DNA of 44,404 bases from Nitrospira lenta (GTDB lineage: Bacteria; Nitrospirota; Nitrospiria; Nitrospirales; Nitrospiraceae), in assembly GCA_945905765.1 (NCBI GenBank), contig CAMDPZ010000011.1, positions 1 through 44,404 on the forward strand, in the 5' to 3' direction. Positions 34,139 through 43,897 of the stretch are shown here, in pieces. The position numbers were made by a program, and so were the translations under genes. Below the pieces are notes generated by a model, which made no database searches, was not told where the DNA came from, and was given only the letters and a program-made list of their open reading frames with translations. Positions within the stretch are counted from its first letter, which is position 1, and every line of letters begins with the position of its first letter.

Positions 34139-35014
34139 TTACGGCTTCCCAGGCAGATCCACTCCTCCCGCAGCCTTCGTGGACTGTCCGTACGACGCCT
34201 GAATCACCAATACTTCTTCCACGCGACCGACATCGACTTCCGGCATCAGCTCGGCAGACTGGAACAGGGCGCCTTCTTGCTTATCGATATGCGTAATCGT
34301 GCCGATCGCGAGCCCCCGTGGGAAGTCGCCGATGAGGCCCGACGTCACAACCCGATCGCCGTCTCGAAGCGTCGACAGCAACGGAAGATATTTCAGCTGG
34401 GCCTGCCCCTGCTGGGTGCCCTCCACAATCCCTTCGTCTCTCGTCCGCTGAATGAGACCGGCGATCGCGTTATTCGGGTCCGTCACCAAGAGCACCACTG
34501 AGGAGGCCCCGGTCGTTTTCACGATGCGCCCGACGACACCGGCAGGCGTAATCACGCCCATGTCCGGCTTGATCCCGTCGCTCTCGCCCTTATTGAGGAT
34601 GAGGGCTTGATACCGGTTAGTCGTGTCGCGTCCGATGACCCGGGCGGCAACCATCGTGGGGAGCGCCTGTTCCTTAAATTGCAGCAAGGCCGTCAGTCGC
34701 TCAGTCGCGGCAGCCAGCTCACGCAACTGGCTGTTTTGTCCGCGCAACCATTCGATGTCTTTCCGGAGTTGCTGGTTCTCTTCCCAGACGCCTTGCAAAA
34801 CCACGTACTGCTGCCAGCGATTGGCAATCCCCGTATCGATGGACGCAATCACTTCGAGCGGAATACTCGCGACGCGCCCGACTGGCCCGCCGAGATACTG
34901 CAAGAGTCCTTGGATTTGACCGGGGAACAGGAAAAGAGCCGCCAGCAGAAGTGCGAAGCAGGCGAACGCCAGCCGTCTGGCACCGGAAGAAGAACGAGAG
35001 TTAGCCATCCACAT
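34139..35014 (-). CDS. mreC: Rod-shape-determining protein MreC
   Basis: Periplasmic scaffold linking MreB to PBP2. The 291-aa product has an N-terminal helix (RLAFACFALLLAALFLFPG), a coiled coil (EENQQLRKDIEWLRGQNSQLRELAAA, in pieces) and the MreC beta domain (VIGRDTTNRYQALILNKGESDGIKPDMGVI, VVGRIVKTTGASSVVLLVTDPNNAI, LVTSGLIGDFPRG-like, all read in short blocks). The start is uncertain between ATG 35014 and ATG 35008. It lies between mreB and mreD. Confidence 0.95.
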   Translation of the reverse strand: MWMANSRSSSGARRLAFACFALLLAALFLFPGQIQGLLQYLGGPVGRVASIPLEVIASIDTGIANRWQQYVVLQGVWEENQQLRKDIEWLRGQNSQLRELAAATERLTALLQFKEQALPTMVAARVIGRDTTNRYQALILNKGESDGIKPDMGVITPAGVVGRIVKTTGASSVVLLVTDPNNAIAGLIQRTRDEGIVEGTQQGQAQLKYLPLLSTLRDGDRVVTSGLIGDFPRGLAIGTITHIDKQEGALFQSAELMPEVDVGRVEEVLVIQASYGQSTKAAGGVDLPGKP

Positions 35015-35035
35015 AAGGAAGTTAGGGATGGAACC

Positions 35036-36103
<1,068 letters not shown>

Positions 36104-36122
36104 TCAGACTCCGACGACGCGC

Positions 36123-36581
36123 TCAGTCGGGCAACGCCAATCGCCCCACATCCAACACTTGAGTGCCAGCCACCTCGTCACCAAGACGCCGCCCCTGTTC
36201 ATTCCCAAGAATCAAGATCGCTTCGAACGCAATAATTGCCACCGACAGAATCCATCCCACATAGGGGACGGCGAAGGCTAACTGCGCGACAGCAAAAGGC
36301 ATATTGCGAATGATGGATTCCCGAAACCCTGCGGCCTCATGCCGGTCCGGAAGCACCGTCTGGAGGCCGATCAATCGCTTACCGATACTCCGCCCCCCGG
36401 CAAACCCATCAGCAATCAGTATATACGCTAATCCTGCGAGGAAACCTACCGGCACGATCACTTGACCGGCTGCCGCCACAATGAACAGATCGATCAACTT
36501 GGCGATACCGCGGTTCAAGACCTGCGCCTTGGGATAGATCCCGGCACCAATTGAATGAACCCCTCTAACCTCCTCCGCCAA
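36123..36581 (-). CDS. RDD-family membrane protein
   Basis: A 152-aa protein with the RDD domain: NRGIAKLIDLFIVAAAGQVI (first helix with Arg and Asp), GFLAGLAYILIADGFAGGRSIGKRLIGLQ and FAVPYVGWILSVAIIAFEAIL, ending with LGNEQGRRLGDEVAGTQVL. Some members act as Na+/H+ antiporters; most are unassigned. TTG at 36581 is preferred because GAGGAG (36587-36592) lies five bases upstream; an earlier TTG at 36596 would be only a few bases after the predicted transcript start. It leads the mreBCD operon. Confidence 0.88.
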   Translation of the reverse strand: MAEEVRGVHSIGAGIYPKAQVLNRGIAKLIDLFIVAAAGQVIVPVGFLAGLAYILIADGFAGGRSIGKRLIGLQTVLPDRHEAAGFRESIIRNMPFAVAQLAFAVPYVGWILSVAIIAFEAILILGNEQGRRLGDEVAGTQVLDVGRLALPD

Positions 36582-36606
36582 GCGCGCTCCTCGCAATCAA
36601 TAACAA

Positions 36607-36635
36607 ACTATAACAAATCAAACTATCCAGCACAA
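36607..36635 (-). promoter_or_regulatory. Promoter of the RDD-mreBCD operon
   Basis: On the minus strand TTGTGC (36635-36630), a 17-bp spacer and TATAGT (36612-36607). Transcription would start near 36600, about 19 bases before the preferred TTG start. The remaining gap to 36799 has no gene. Confidence 0.6.
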
Positions 36636-36799
36636 ACAAAGACCATTCTTCAGCAAAGCGACAAGGCGGCGCGATTTCACACCTACTAGAACAGGCCCGC
36701 AACCGGATCCCGAACACAGTATGACGAAACGGTCGTCTCTTGCCTTTGCACAAGATCCCTGAGTACAATCCGCCTCTACGAATTTTCTGAGGAGTGGTC

Positions 36800-37498
36800 A
36801 TGATCAAATTGATGCGCGACGCGTCCCATAACTATCCCTGGCTCCTCAAGTCCATCATGGGGCTCATCGCCCTCGCCTTCGTCATCACCATGGGCTGGTG
36901 GGGATTCGGCGAGCAGACCGGCACCGTCGTCGCTTCCGTCGGCGATCTCACCGTATCCCACGATGAGTTTCGGCGCGCCTACGAAAATACCTATCGCTTC
37001 TACAAAGACAAAGTCCCCGGAGATTTCAAAGACGAAACGATCAAGCAATTTGTGGTCGAGCAGCTGATCGACAATCGAACCTGGCTGATCGCAGCAAAAA
37101 ACATGGGCCTCACCGTGGCAGACGACGACCTGCGCGACGTCATCATGCAGATCCCGGACTTCCAAAAGAACGGCACCTTCGATCCGGAAGTCTACCAGCG
37201 GCTCCTAGCCGCGAACCATTTGACGCCGGCGCTGTTCGAAGCGATGGAAGCGAAAGAAGTGCTCAGCAATAAGGCCCGGATGATCATCCGGGACGCCGTG
37301 GCTCTCACCCCTGCCGAAATTGCCGAGGCCCAGACCCTTACCCTGCGGCAGACGGAATCGGATCCGGCCAAGACCGCCGCAGCCAAGGACCGCGCCATCC
37401 AGGACGTCCTCTTCCAAAAGCAGCAACGAGCGCTGCAGGCCTATACGGAATCTCTCAAGACCTCGCTCCCGATCACGATTCACCGCGAACTGCTCTAA
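36800..37498 (+). CDS. SurA/PpiD N-terminal-domain membrane-anchored protein
   Basis: A 232-aa protein with one N-terminal helix (SIMGLIALAFVITMGWWGFG) and a periplasmic SurA_N-type chaperone domain: VVASVGDLTVSHDEFRRAYEN, FKDETIKQFVVEQLIDNRTWLIAAK, DLRDVIMQIPDFQKNGTFDPEVYQRLLAANHLTPALFEA. This is the layout of PpiD, but it ends after the chaperone region and has no parvulin isomerase domain, so it is probably a chaperone rather than a prolyl isomerase. ATG at 36800 follows GGAG by five bases; GTG 36794 is the alternative. It is divergent from the mreB operon and convergent with queA. Confidence 0.88.
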   Translation: MIKLMRDASHNYPWLLKSIMGLIALAFVITMGWWGFGEQTGTVVASVGDLTVSHDEFRRAYENTYRFYKDKVPGDFKDETIKQFVVEQLIDNRTWLIAAKNMGLTVADDDLRDVIMQIPDFQKNGTFDPEVYQRLLAANHLTPALFEAMEAKEVLSNKARMIIRDAVALTPAEIAEAQTLTLRQTESDPAKTAAAKDRAIQDVLFQKQQRALQAYTESLKTSLPITIHRELL

Positions 37499-37525
37499 GC
37501 CCTCGTCAGAAGCCAGCGAGTCATA

Positions 37526-37591
37526 ACGTCATCAAGTCCTAAAGTCTCAGACGATCACTCCTGACTTTCTGACTTGAAGACCTGACGACGT
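37526..37591. repeat. Imperfect inverted repeat between convergent genes
   Basis: ACGTCATCAAGTCCTAAAGTC (from 37526) and GACTTGAAGACCTGACGACGT (to 37591) pair over about 20 positions with several mismatches. It lies between the SurA-like gene and queA, as a bidirectional terminator would, but with no T-run. Confidence 0.5.
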
Positions 37592-37604
37592 TCCGACTGT
37601 TGCC

Positions 37605-38624
37605 TCAGAGAATCAACATCGCATCGCCATAACTGTAAAAACGGTACCGCTCGCGAACCGCCTCTGCATAGGCTTCTCGCAGAAACTCCGTCCCGGCTAA
37701 TGCGGAAACCAGCATCAGCAACGTCGTCCTGGGCAAGTGAAAGTTCGTGAGCAGGGCGTCGATCGCCCGAAACGAAAATCCCGGCGTCATGAAGATATCC
37801 GTCTCTCCCTGGTAAGGCCTGATCCGGCCCTCCGCACGAGCCGCCGTTTCAAGCGCACGGACGACCGTCGTTCCGACCGCAACGACTCTGCCCCCCGCTG
37901 CGCGCGCCTGCTCCATGGCACGCACCGCCTCTGCTCCGACCTCGATCCATTCAGCACCCATCCGATGGTCTTCGATCTGCTCGGACGTCACCTGTTTGAA
38001 GGTCCCGATCCCCACATGGAGCGTGACGGTCGTGAGACCGATCCCTCGCTGTTGCAGCCGCGCCAACAAATCCGGCGTGAAATGGAGTCCGGCGGTCGGC
38101 GCCGCAATCGCCCCTTCATGTTGCGCAAAAAGAGTTTGATACCACTCGCGATCTTGATCGGTCGGCGCCCGTTTCAAGTAGGGAGGCAGTGGCATCCGGC
38201 CATGTTGCCGCAACCATTCAGACCAAGGAATCGGACTCTCCACCCGAACCTTCGTTCCGTCCGCGCCACGCTCGACCACTACCGCGGAAGCATCCGGCCC
38301 GATCTCAATCACCTGGCCAGGGCGGAACGTGCCCTTGAGCAACACTTCCCAGACTGCCTCGCCCAGATCCTTCACAAAAAGGATCTCGACCTCCGCGCCG
38401 GACGGACGTTTTCGCCCTGCCACGCGCGCAGCCACCACCTTGGTATTGTTGACCACGAGAAGATCGCCTGGCTCCAACAGATCCGGCAGCGCGTCGATCC
38501 GGCGATGGGCCAGCGAACGGTCGAGAGGCTGCAGCACCAGCAGCCTGGCCTGGTCACGCGGAATGCTCGGCTGCGCAGCGATCAGCGAGGCATCGAATGG
38601 AAAGTCGAATTCGGAGAGCTGCAT
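37605..38624 (-). CDS. queA: S-adenosylmethionine:tRNA ribosyltransferase-isomerase
   Basis: Adds the cyclopentenediol precursor from SAM to preQ1 in tRNA (epoxyqueuosine formation). The 339-aa product has QueA blocks: MQLSEFDFPFDASLIAAQP, LLVVNNTKVVAARVAGRK, HGRMPLPPYLKR, the long HEGAIAAPTAGLHFTPDLL, LHVGIGTFKQV, GTTVVRALE and LLTNFHLPRTTLLMLVSA. The frame is open further upstream, but the family N-terminus begins at ATG 38624, which overlaps the spoIID stop by one base. Confidence 0.97.
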   Translation of the reverse strand: MQLSEFDFPFDASLIAAQPSIPRDQARLLVLQPLDRSLAHRRIDALPDLLEPGDLLVVNNTKVVAARVAGRKRPSGAEVEILFVKDLGEAVWEVLLKGTFRPGQVIEIGPDASAVVVERGADGTKVRVESPIPWSEWLRQHGRMPLPPYLKRAPTDQDREWYQTLFAQHEGAIAAPTAGLHFTPDLLARLQQRGIGLTTVTLHVGIGTFKQVTSEQIEDHRMGAEWIEVGAEAVRAMEQARAAGGRVVAVGTTVVRALETAARAEGRIRPYQGETDIFMTPGFSFRAIDALLTNFHLPRTTLLMLVSALAGTEFLREAYAEAVRERYRFYSYGDAMLIL

Positions 38625-39841
38625 CAGGAAGAAGGGGGAATCGGAAGTTTGACCAGCGTCATATTTTGCACTTCGGTGCCGGGATAATAATACTGAAGGA
38701 TCGTCGAGAAGTGATAGCCCAGCTCGGCCAGTTCCTTGGCGCCCCACTGGCACATCCCGACGGCATGCCCCGCCCCATAGCCGGACAGCACCACGTCGCG
38801 GCCCATGGATTCAATGGCAAACTGCGTGCTGGGGATGATGGTATACCCGACCGCTTTCCGCAGTTCTTCTCCGCGAAGGATCAATTCGCCACCGGAATGG
38901 AGAATGCGCAGCTTCGCGACTCGCCCCCCACGGCTGAACGAGATGGGCGCCATCGTGGTGATCCTCCCCACAGAGAAGCCCTGCTGCCGCAAATTCAGTT
39001 CAAGGGTATCGACTCTGAACGAGGACTTCCATTGGTAATTGGGCGACGCAAGATCGAAGGGGCACTCCACCCCCTTAAGATAGGGATATTCCTTCGACCA
39101 CACATTCATGGCATCCTCCGTCAACCCCGCGGCGGTCGAGGAGAAGGCGGCATAGATCGGCGCATCCTGATAGGTCACGACCAGGCCCCTGGTCTCTTCA
39201 ACCGCGCGCAGGATCCCGGCATCGATCCCCTGCTTCCCGCGATAGACTTGGTCCTGCACCGTAGCTGCCACATCGTACTCGCGCTTCCCGCTCAGCATCT
39301 GCTGATAGAGCGCATAGGTCCTGGCTGCAACCGCCTGCGTTTTCAACATCTCCGGGTGCCACGTCGAGCTGACCTCGGCGGGAACTACCCCCTTGATGTA
39401 CTCTTCAAAATCCACCCGATTGATGACGAGAAACCCCTTCCCCTTTCGCACAAGAGATACGAGGCCGCTCACCGAAATCTCCGTGCCGAAGTCGCCCGAT
39501 AGCACCGCCGCCCCATTGGGCTTCTTGGCAGGCCGTGGGAAGGTCAGCGTAAGACCGCTCTCTCCGCCGCCCAACGTCAGCCGATCCGTCGGCATGAAGA
39601 CGCCATTCAGCACAAACCCCGTTCCCTCCGCTGACACATGAACCGATGCGCGTAACGTCTGCCCACGGCCCTTTGCATCCGTCACCCAGAGGGAACGGTC
39701 GGCGCGGACATTGAGCTGTGCCACATCGGCCGAGAGCATGACCCGGATCGACTGCGCCGCCTCGGCTCCGGAAACCACGCTGAGCAGACAGGCCCCTGCC
39801 ATAATCATGGCGCGGCATAGTCCTGTCCCCCGTTGTGTCAT
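38624..39841 (-). CDS. spoIID: SpoIID/LytB-domain protein
   Basis: Peptidoglycan-acting protein of the SpoIID family (lytic transglycosylase or amidase enhancer). The 405-aa product has a signal peptide (AMIMAGACLLSVVSGAEA), a strand-rich region, and the SpoIID core: VDFEEYIKGVVPAEVSSTWHPEMLKTQAVAARTYALY (in blocks), AAFSSTAAGLTEDAMNVW, and GYGAGHAVGMCQWGAKELAELGYHFSTIL. ATG at 39841 overlaps the DUF2905 stop by ATGA; the upstream start at 39865 would overlap it much more. In a non-sporulating bacterium it is probably a wall-remodelling enzyme. Confidence 0.92.
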   Translation of the reverse strand: MTQRGTGLCRAMIMAGACLLSVVSGAEAAQSIRVMLSADVAQLNVRADRSLWVTDAKGRGQTLRASVHVSAEGTGFVLNGVFMPTDRLTLGGGESGLTLTFPRPAKKPNGAAVLSGDFGTEISVSGLVSLVRKGKGFLVINRVDFEEYIKGVVPAEVSSTWHPEMLKTQAVAARTYALYQQMLSGKREYDVAATVQDQVYRGKQGIDAGILRAVEETRGLVVTYQDAPIYAAFSSTAAGLTEDAMNVWSKEYPYLKGVECPFDLASPNYQWKSSFRVDTLELNLRQQGFSVGRITTMAPISFSRGGRVAKLRILHSGGELILRGEELRKAVGYTIIPSTQFAIESMGRDVVLSGYGAGHAVGMCQWGAKELAELGYHFSTILQYYYPGTEVQNMTLVKLPIPPSS

Positions 39842-40092
39842 CGGCGAAAGATCCATGTGATGCAATAGAATACCAGACTGAAGATGATACTGAGGAGCAG
39901 GCTGGTGGCAAGGGGAAATGAGAAACTGAAGTTGTCCCGCCGAATGGAGATGTCGCCTGGCAGCTTACCGAGCCAGCCCAGGAGATGCCCCACTCCGGGA
40001 ACGCGATCTGCCATCAGCAACAACAGACCGACCAGGGCTATGCAGAGCCCGATGCCGATGAAAACTTTGCCGAGACTCCCCCACTCAGCCAT
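39838..40092 (-). CDS. DUF2905-family small membrane protein
   Basis: An 84-aa protein with two membrane helices (VFIGIGLCIALVGLLLLMAD and FPLATSLLLSIIFSLVFYCITW) joined by a loop RVPGVGHLLGWLGKLPGDISIRRDNFSFSF, the diagnostic P-G-D-I-x-I/Y-R stretch of DUF2905. Function unknown. It overlaps asd by one base upstream and spoIID by four downstream. Confidence 0.9.
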   Translation of the reverse strand: MAEWGSLGKVFIGIGLCIALVGLLLLMADRVPGVGHLLGWLGKLPGDISIRRDNFSFSFPLATSLLLSIIFSLVFYCITWIFRR

Positions 40093-41108
40093 CAGCCTTT
40101 GATCAAATGTTCTGCGATTTGCACCGCATTGAGCGCGGCCCCTTTGCGTAAATTATCCGCCACCACCCAGAGATTGAGGCCGTTCGAAATCGACTCGTCT
40201 TCACGAATACGGCCGACGTAGACCTCGTCCTTCCCCGCAACCTCCAGCGGCATCGGATAGATCTTATGTGCCGGATCGTCATAGAGCAGCACGCCTGGCG
40301 CGGTCGAGAGAATCGCGCGGGCCTCGTTGACCGTGAGCTTCCGCTCCGTCTCGATATTGATGGCTTCCGAATGGCCGACATAGACCGGGACCCGCACCGT
40401 CGTCGCCGTCACATGGATCGACTGGTCGCCCATGATCTTTCTGGTCTCATCGACCATCTTCATCTCTTCCTTCGTATAACCGGACGGAAGAAAATCATCG
40501 ATCTGCGGCAAACAGTTGAAAGCGATTTGATAGGGATAGACCTTGGGATCTGGCTGCTTGAAGCTGAGCAAGTCCTGGCACTGCGCCATCAACTCATCCA
40601 TGGCGTCTTTCCCCGTGCCGGACACGGACTGAAAGGTCGTGACGACAACCCGCTTGATCCTCGCCTTATCATGCAGCGGTTTCAGCGCCACGACCATTTG
40701 AATCGTGGAGCAGTTCGGGTTGGCGATGATGCCCTTATGCCGTTGGATGTCGTGCGCATTCACTTCCGGCACCACGAGCGGCACTTCCGGGGTCATCCGC
40801 CAGGCGGCGCTATTATCGATCACCACAGCCCCGGCCTTCACTGCGATCGGCGAAAACTCCCGACTGAGATCCGCCCCGGCGGAAAAGAGCGCGATATCCA
40901 CGCCGGCAAACGAGTCCTTCGTCAAGACCTCGATCGGCACCTCGTTTCCGTCGAAGGTCACCATCCCGCCGGCGGAACGGCTGGAGGCGAGGGGGACCAG
41001 ACGTGACACGGGGAACTTTCGTTCCTCAAGCACTTCGATCATTTCAGTCCCGACTGCCCCGGTCGCACCGACGATCGCCACGACATAGCCTGTTTTCTTT
41101 TTCAACAT
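40092..41108 (-). CDS. asd: Aspartate-semialdehyde dehydrogenase
   Basis: Reduces aspartyl phosphate to aspartate semialdehyde for lysine, methionine and threonine synthesis and cell-wall diaminopimelate. The 338-aa product has the NADP fold (VAIVGATGAVGTEMIEVLEER), SAGADLSREF, the catalytic Cys133 in NPNCSTIQ, and SVSGTGKDAMDEL. This is the Gram-positive-like/LeuB-linked subtype by the NPNC block. It lies between the NHL gene and DUF2905, with leuB and leuA upstream on the same strand. Confidence 0.97.
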   Translation of the reverse strand: MLKKKTGYVVAIVGATGAVGTEMIEVLEERKFPVSRLVPLASSRSAGGMVTFDGNEVPIEVLTKDSFAGVDIALFSAGADLSREFSPIAVKAGAVVIDNSAAWRMTPEVPLVVPEVNAHDIQRHKGIIANPNCSTIQMVVALKPLHDKARIKRVVVTTFQSVSGTGKDAMDELMAQCQDLLSFKQPDPKVYPYQIAFNCLPQIDDFLPSGYTKEEMKMVDETRKIMGDQSIHVTATTVRVPVYVGHSEAINIETERKLTVNEARAILSTAPGVLLYDDPAHKIYPMPLEVAGKDEVYVGRIREDESISNGLNLWVVADNLRKGAALNAVQIAEHLIKG

Positions 41109-41123
41109 AAGCCTTGATCCTAC

Positions 41124-42329
41124 CTACAGCGAGATCTCGCGAATTCGATGATTGAAGGTATCGGCCACGAGCAGATGCCCGGATCGATCCATCACGATTC
41201 CAAATGGATAACTCAAACTGGCGTCGCGGGCCGCTCCCCCGTCGCCCCCGTAACTGGCCGCACCGACACCGGCGATACGCTCAATCAGCTTGGTGGTCCG
41301 ATCCCATCGCCGCACCAAATGATTATCCGAGTCGGTGAAAAAGATATTCCCCTCCCCATCCAACGTGATGCCAGATGGCCTGGAGAGACTGTTGCCGGGC
41401 GGTTCATCCGGCCCTTGATACCGATATTCACCGCCGCCGCCCACCACCGTCCTGATGAAACCCGTGACGGAATCGACAGCCCGAATCCTCCCGCTAAAGC
41501 TATCGGCGATGAACAGGGTGCCGTCTAACGCGAGAGCCAATCCGCCGGGACCGGCCAAGCCGGTTTCCGTCGCAGCCATGCCATCTCCATTATACGCAGC
41601 CGTGCCTGTTCCTGCGACCGTGCGAATCATCCCGGTGGCCAAATCCACCGCCCGCACGCGGTTGTTGCTCTGGTCGGCAATATAGAGGACGCCTCCGTCA
41701 CTCACCACCAGGGCAGCTGGCTCATTCAACCCAGCCTCGACCGCCAAGCCTCCGTCACCGGAATAGCGAGGCAACCCCAGGCCTGCGACGGTCGTGATCA
41801 CCCCTGTCTTCGCATCCACCCGCCTCACCCGATGGTTCAACGTGTCCGCAATGTAAAGATGCCCGGCCCGGTCGACCGCCACCGCAGTCGGAAAATTCAA
41901 CAATGCGTGATCGGCAGGGCCGCCATCGCCGCTAAACCGTTTAGCCGGCGCGGTCCCTGCCACCACATATCGAACGGTCCCGCTCAAGTCAGTCTGTTGC
42001 GTGAAGGCATGTGATGCGACCGAGTCGCTTTCCGCAAATGGGTCGTCCTCCACTCCATCCGTCACGGGGGTTGGCGCAACTGGCGCTGCGACTGGCTCAG
42101 CCCCCTGAATGAAGCCCGCGACCGTGCTGATGCAGTTGGTCTTCCGGTCGATTTTCCGAACGACGTGGTTCTCCGAGTCGGCGATGAACAGGTTACCCTC
42201 TGCATCGAGAGTGAGGCTCTTCGGCTCGTTCAGGCAGGCAGCCAAAGCCGCCCCTCCGTCACCAGACCAGCCTGGATCTCCGGTGCCAGCCAGGGTCTTG
42301 ATCTCAACTGCTGTGAGGTTCGTACTCAT
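41124..42329 (-). CDS. NHL-repeat beta-propeller protein
   Basis: A 401-aa protein of six NHL blades. Each has the pattern AGxGxxxYSGDGGxAxxAxLxxPxxLxxDxxGxLYIADxxNxRVRxVD: FIADSENHVVRKID, LYIADTLNHRVRRVD, LYIADQSNNRVRAVD, LFIADSFSGRIRAVD, FFTDSDNHLVRRWD and LLVADTFNHRIREIS. An insertion (about residues 75-120, Ala/Pro and acidic) splits blades 1 and 2. There is no signal peptide, which is unusual since many bacterial NHL proteins are exported. ATG at 42329 is taken; a TTG one codon before is open. It is 18 bp from leuB and 15 bp from asd, so operonic, but its role in amino-acid synthesis is unclear. Confidence 0.88.
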   Translation of the reverse strand: MSTNLTAVEIKTLAGTGDPGWSGDGGAALAACLNEPKSLTLDAEGNLFIADSENHVVRKIDRKTNCISTVAGFIQGAEPVAAPVAPTPVTDGVEDDPFAESDSVASHAFTQQTDLSGTVRYVVAGTAPAKRFSGDGGPADHALLNFPTAVAVDRAGHLYIADTLNHRVRRVDAKTGVITTVAGLGLPRYSGDGGLAVEAGLNEPAALVVSDGGVLYIADQSNNRVRAVDLATGMIRTVAGTGTAAYNGDGMAATETGLAGPGGLALALDGTLFIADSFSGRIRAVDSVTGFIRTVVGGGGEYRYQGPDEPPGNSLSRPSGITLDGEGNIFFTDSDNHLVRRWDRTTKLIERIAGVGAASYGGDGGAARDASLSYPFGIVMDRSGHLLVADTFNHRIREISL

Positions 42330-42347
42330 CAACGTCGACAGGCCTAG

Positions 42348-43421
42348 CTAGTTCAGATTTCTCAGAATGGCCTCGCCCATTTCCGTCGTACCGACGAGGC
42401 GAGTCCCTGGGCTATGAATATCTTTCGTGCGATAACCGAGCTCGAGGGTCTTCACGATCGCCTGCTCGATGGCTTCCGCTTCCTTATCCAACTTGAACGC
42501 ATAGGACAACAGCATGGCGGCCGAAGCGATCGTCGCAATGGGGTTCGCCACATTCTTCCCGGCAATGTCCGGCGCGCTGCCGTGAATCGGCTCGAACAGT
42601 CCGACCTGCGACCCGATGCTGGCAGACGGCAACATGCCGATGGAGCCGGTCAACATCGCCGCTTCATCGCTCAGAATGTCGCCGAAGATATTATTGCACA
42701 GCATCACATCGAACTGCTTCGGATTGCGCACGAGCTGCATCGCCGCATTGTCGACATAGATATGGCTCAATTCCACATCCTGATAATCTTTATGGGTCTC
42801 GATAACCACACGGCGCCAGAGCTCGGATGATTCCAGCACGTTCGCCTTGTCGACGGACATCACCTTCTTCCGGCGCTTTCTGGCCGCTTCGAACGCCACT
42901 TTCGCAATCCGTTGGATTTCTTCCGTGGTATAGACCTCGGTATTGAACCCTCGCTCGCTCCCGTTCGGCAGCTTCTCGATCCCTTTGGGTTTCCCGAAAT
43001 AGATACCGCCGGTCAATTCACGAATAACGAGGATGTCGATCCCTTCGATCACTTCGCGCTTCAACGTGGAGGCATCAGCCAACATCGGGTATAACTTTGC
43101 CGGGCGTAAATTCGCGTAGAGGCCCAGATGCTCGCGCAATCCCAACAAGGCTCGCTCCGGACGCAAGCTATATTCCAACCCCTCCCACTTGGGACCGCCG
43201 ACCGCGCCGAGCAGCACGGCATCGCTCTGCTTGGCTAGGGTCAAGGTCTCCTGAGGAAGCGGCACCCCCACTTTGTCGAGGGCCTGGCCTCCGACATCGC
43301 CGGAGACGAACTCGAACTGGTGCTGGAACTTCTCGGCGACAGCCTTCAATACTTTCACCGCTTCAGGCACGATCTCCCGACCCACTCCATCACCAGCTAG
43401 TACGGCAATCTTCGCCTTCAC
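42348..43421 (-). CDS. leuB: 3-Isopropylmalate dehydrogenase
   Basis: Oxidatively decarboxylates 3-isopropylmalate in leucine synthesis. The 357-aa product has [14 protein letters not shown], the GAVGGPKWE block, [24 protein letters not shown], the cofactor-binding [23 protein letters not shown] (short blocks) and [21 protein letters not shown] at 43421 follows GGAGAG. It lies downstream of leuA and the cupin gene. Confidence 0.98.
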   Translation of the reverse strand: MKAKIAVLAGDGVGREIVPEAVKVLKAVAEKFQHQFEFVSGDVGGQALDKVGVPLPQETLTLAKQSDAVLLGAVGGPKWEGLEYSLRPERALLGLREHLGLYANLRPAKLYPMLADASTLKREVIEGIDILVIRELTGGIYFGKPKGIEKLPNGSERGFNTEVYTTEEIQRIAKVAFEAARKRRKKVMSVDKANVLESSELWRRVVIETHKDYQDVELSHIYVDNAAMQLVRNPKQFDVMLCNNIFGDILSDEAAMLTGSIGMLPSASIGSQVGLFEPIHGSAPDIAGKNVANPIATIASAAMLLSYAFKLDKEAEAIEQAIVKTLELGYRTKDIHSPGTRLVGTTEMGEAILRNLN

Positions 43422-43462
43422 AGACCACTCTCCCTCGTTGTAAGTGATGACCGCAGGGACCT

Positions 43463-43825
43463 CTACTCCAGGACTTCCTCATCCTCCAGCCGCCAAGCTG
43501 GATCGACCAAACAAAGGAACTCGATGGCAGTGGATCCGCTATTTTCCAGAGACTGCTTGCCTCCGGGAGGCACATAGACGACGGAGCCAGGTCCCACCGA
43601 GACAACCGAGTCATCCACAATCAATCGTCCAGATCCGGCAATAATGTAATAGACCTCTGAAGATGTCAGCCTATGCCATTTCGAGCGGGCGCCGGGGGCC
43701 AAGGTCCCCTGCGCCAGACTATAGCCGAGCGCGAGCGGTTGTTTGGCCGGATGCAGCAGCTCTCGCAGGACTGTATGGTCTCCGGCCAGAAACTCCGGCC
43801 GATCTGCCAGGGTGACATGCACCAC
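43463..43825 (-). CDS. Cupin-domain protein with a reduced metal site
   Basis: A 120-aa single cupin. Motif 1 reads [27 protein letters not shown]; the first His and the Glu are kept but the second His is replaced by Leu. Motif 2 reads [15 protein letters not shown], with Gln where the third metal His usually stands. A standard three-His/one-Glu site is therefore absent, and a binding rather than catalytic role is likely. GTG at 43825 is taken because GGGAGG lies six bases upstream; an earlier TTG (43846) has no site. It lies between leuA and leuB, 72 and 41 bp away. Confidence 0.8.
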   Translation of the reverse strand: MVHVTLADRPEFLAGDHTVLRELLHPAKQPLALGYSLAQGTLAPGARSKWHRLTSSEVYYIIAGSGRLIVDDSVVSVGPGSVVYVPPGGKQSLENSGSTAIEFLCLVDPAWRLEDEEVLE

Positions 43826-43897
43826 AGAGCGCCTCCCAGCCAACAAGATGTTCCCGCCCCAAGGCTGGAGCCGGTGACTCTACCGTGGCCACTTTCG

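Noticed and set aside
37737-38687. 316-aa plus-strand frame
   Set aside because: Antisense to queA.
38625-38753. 43-residue N-terminal extension of QueA
   Set aside because: Lies inside spoIID; the family N-terminus starts at MQLSEFDF (38624), one-base overlap with the spoIID stop.
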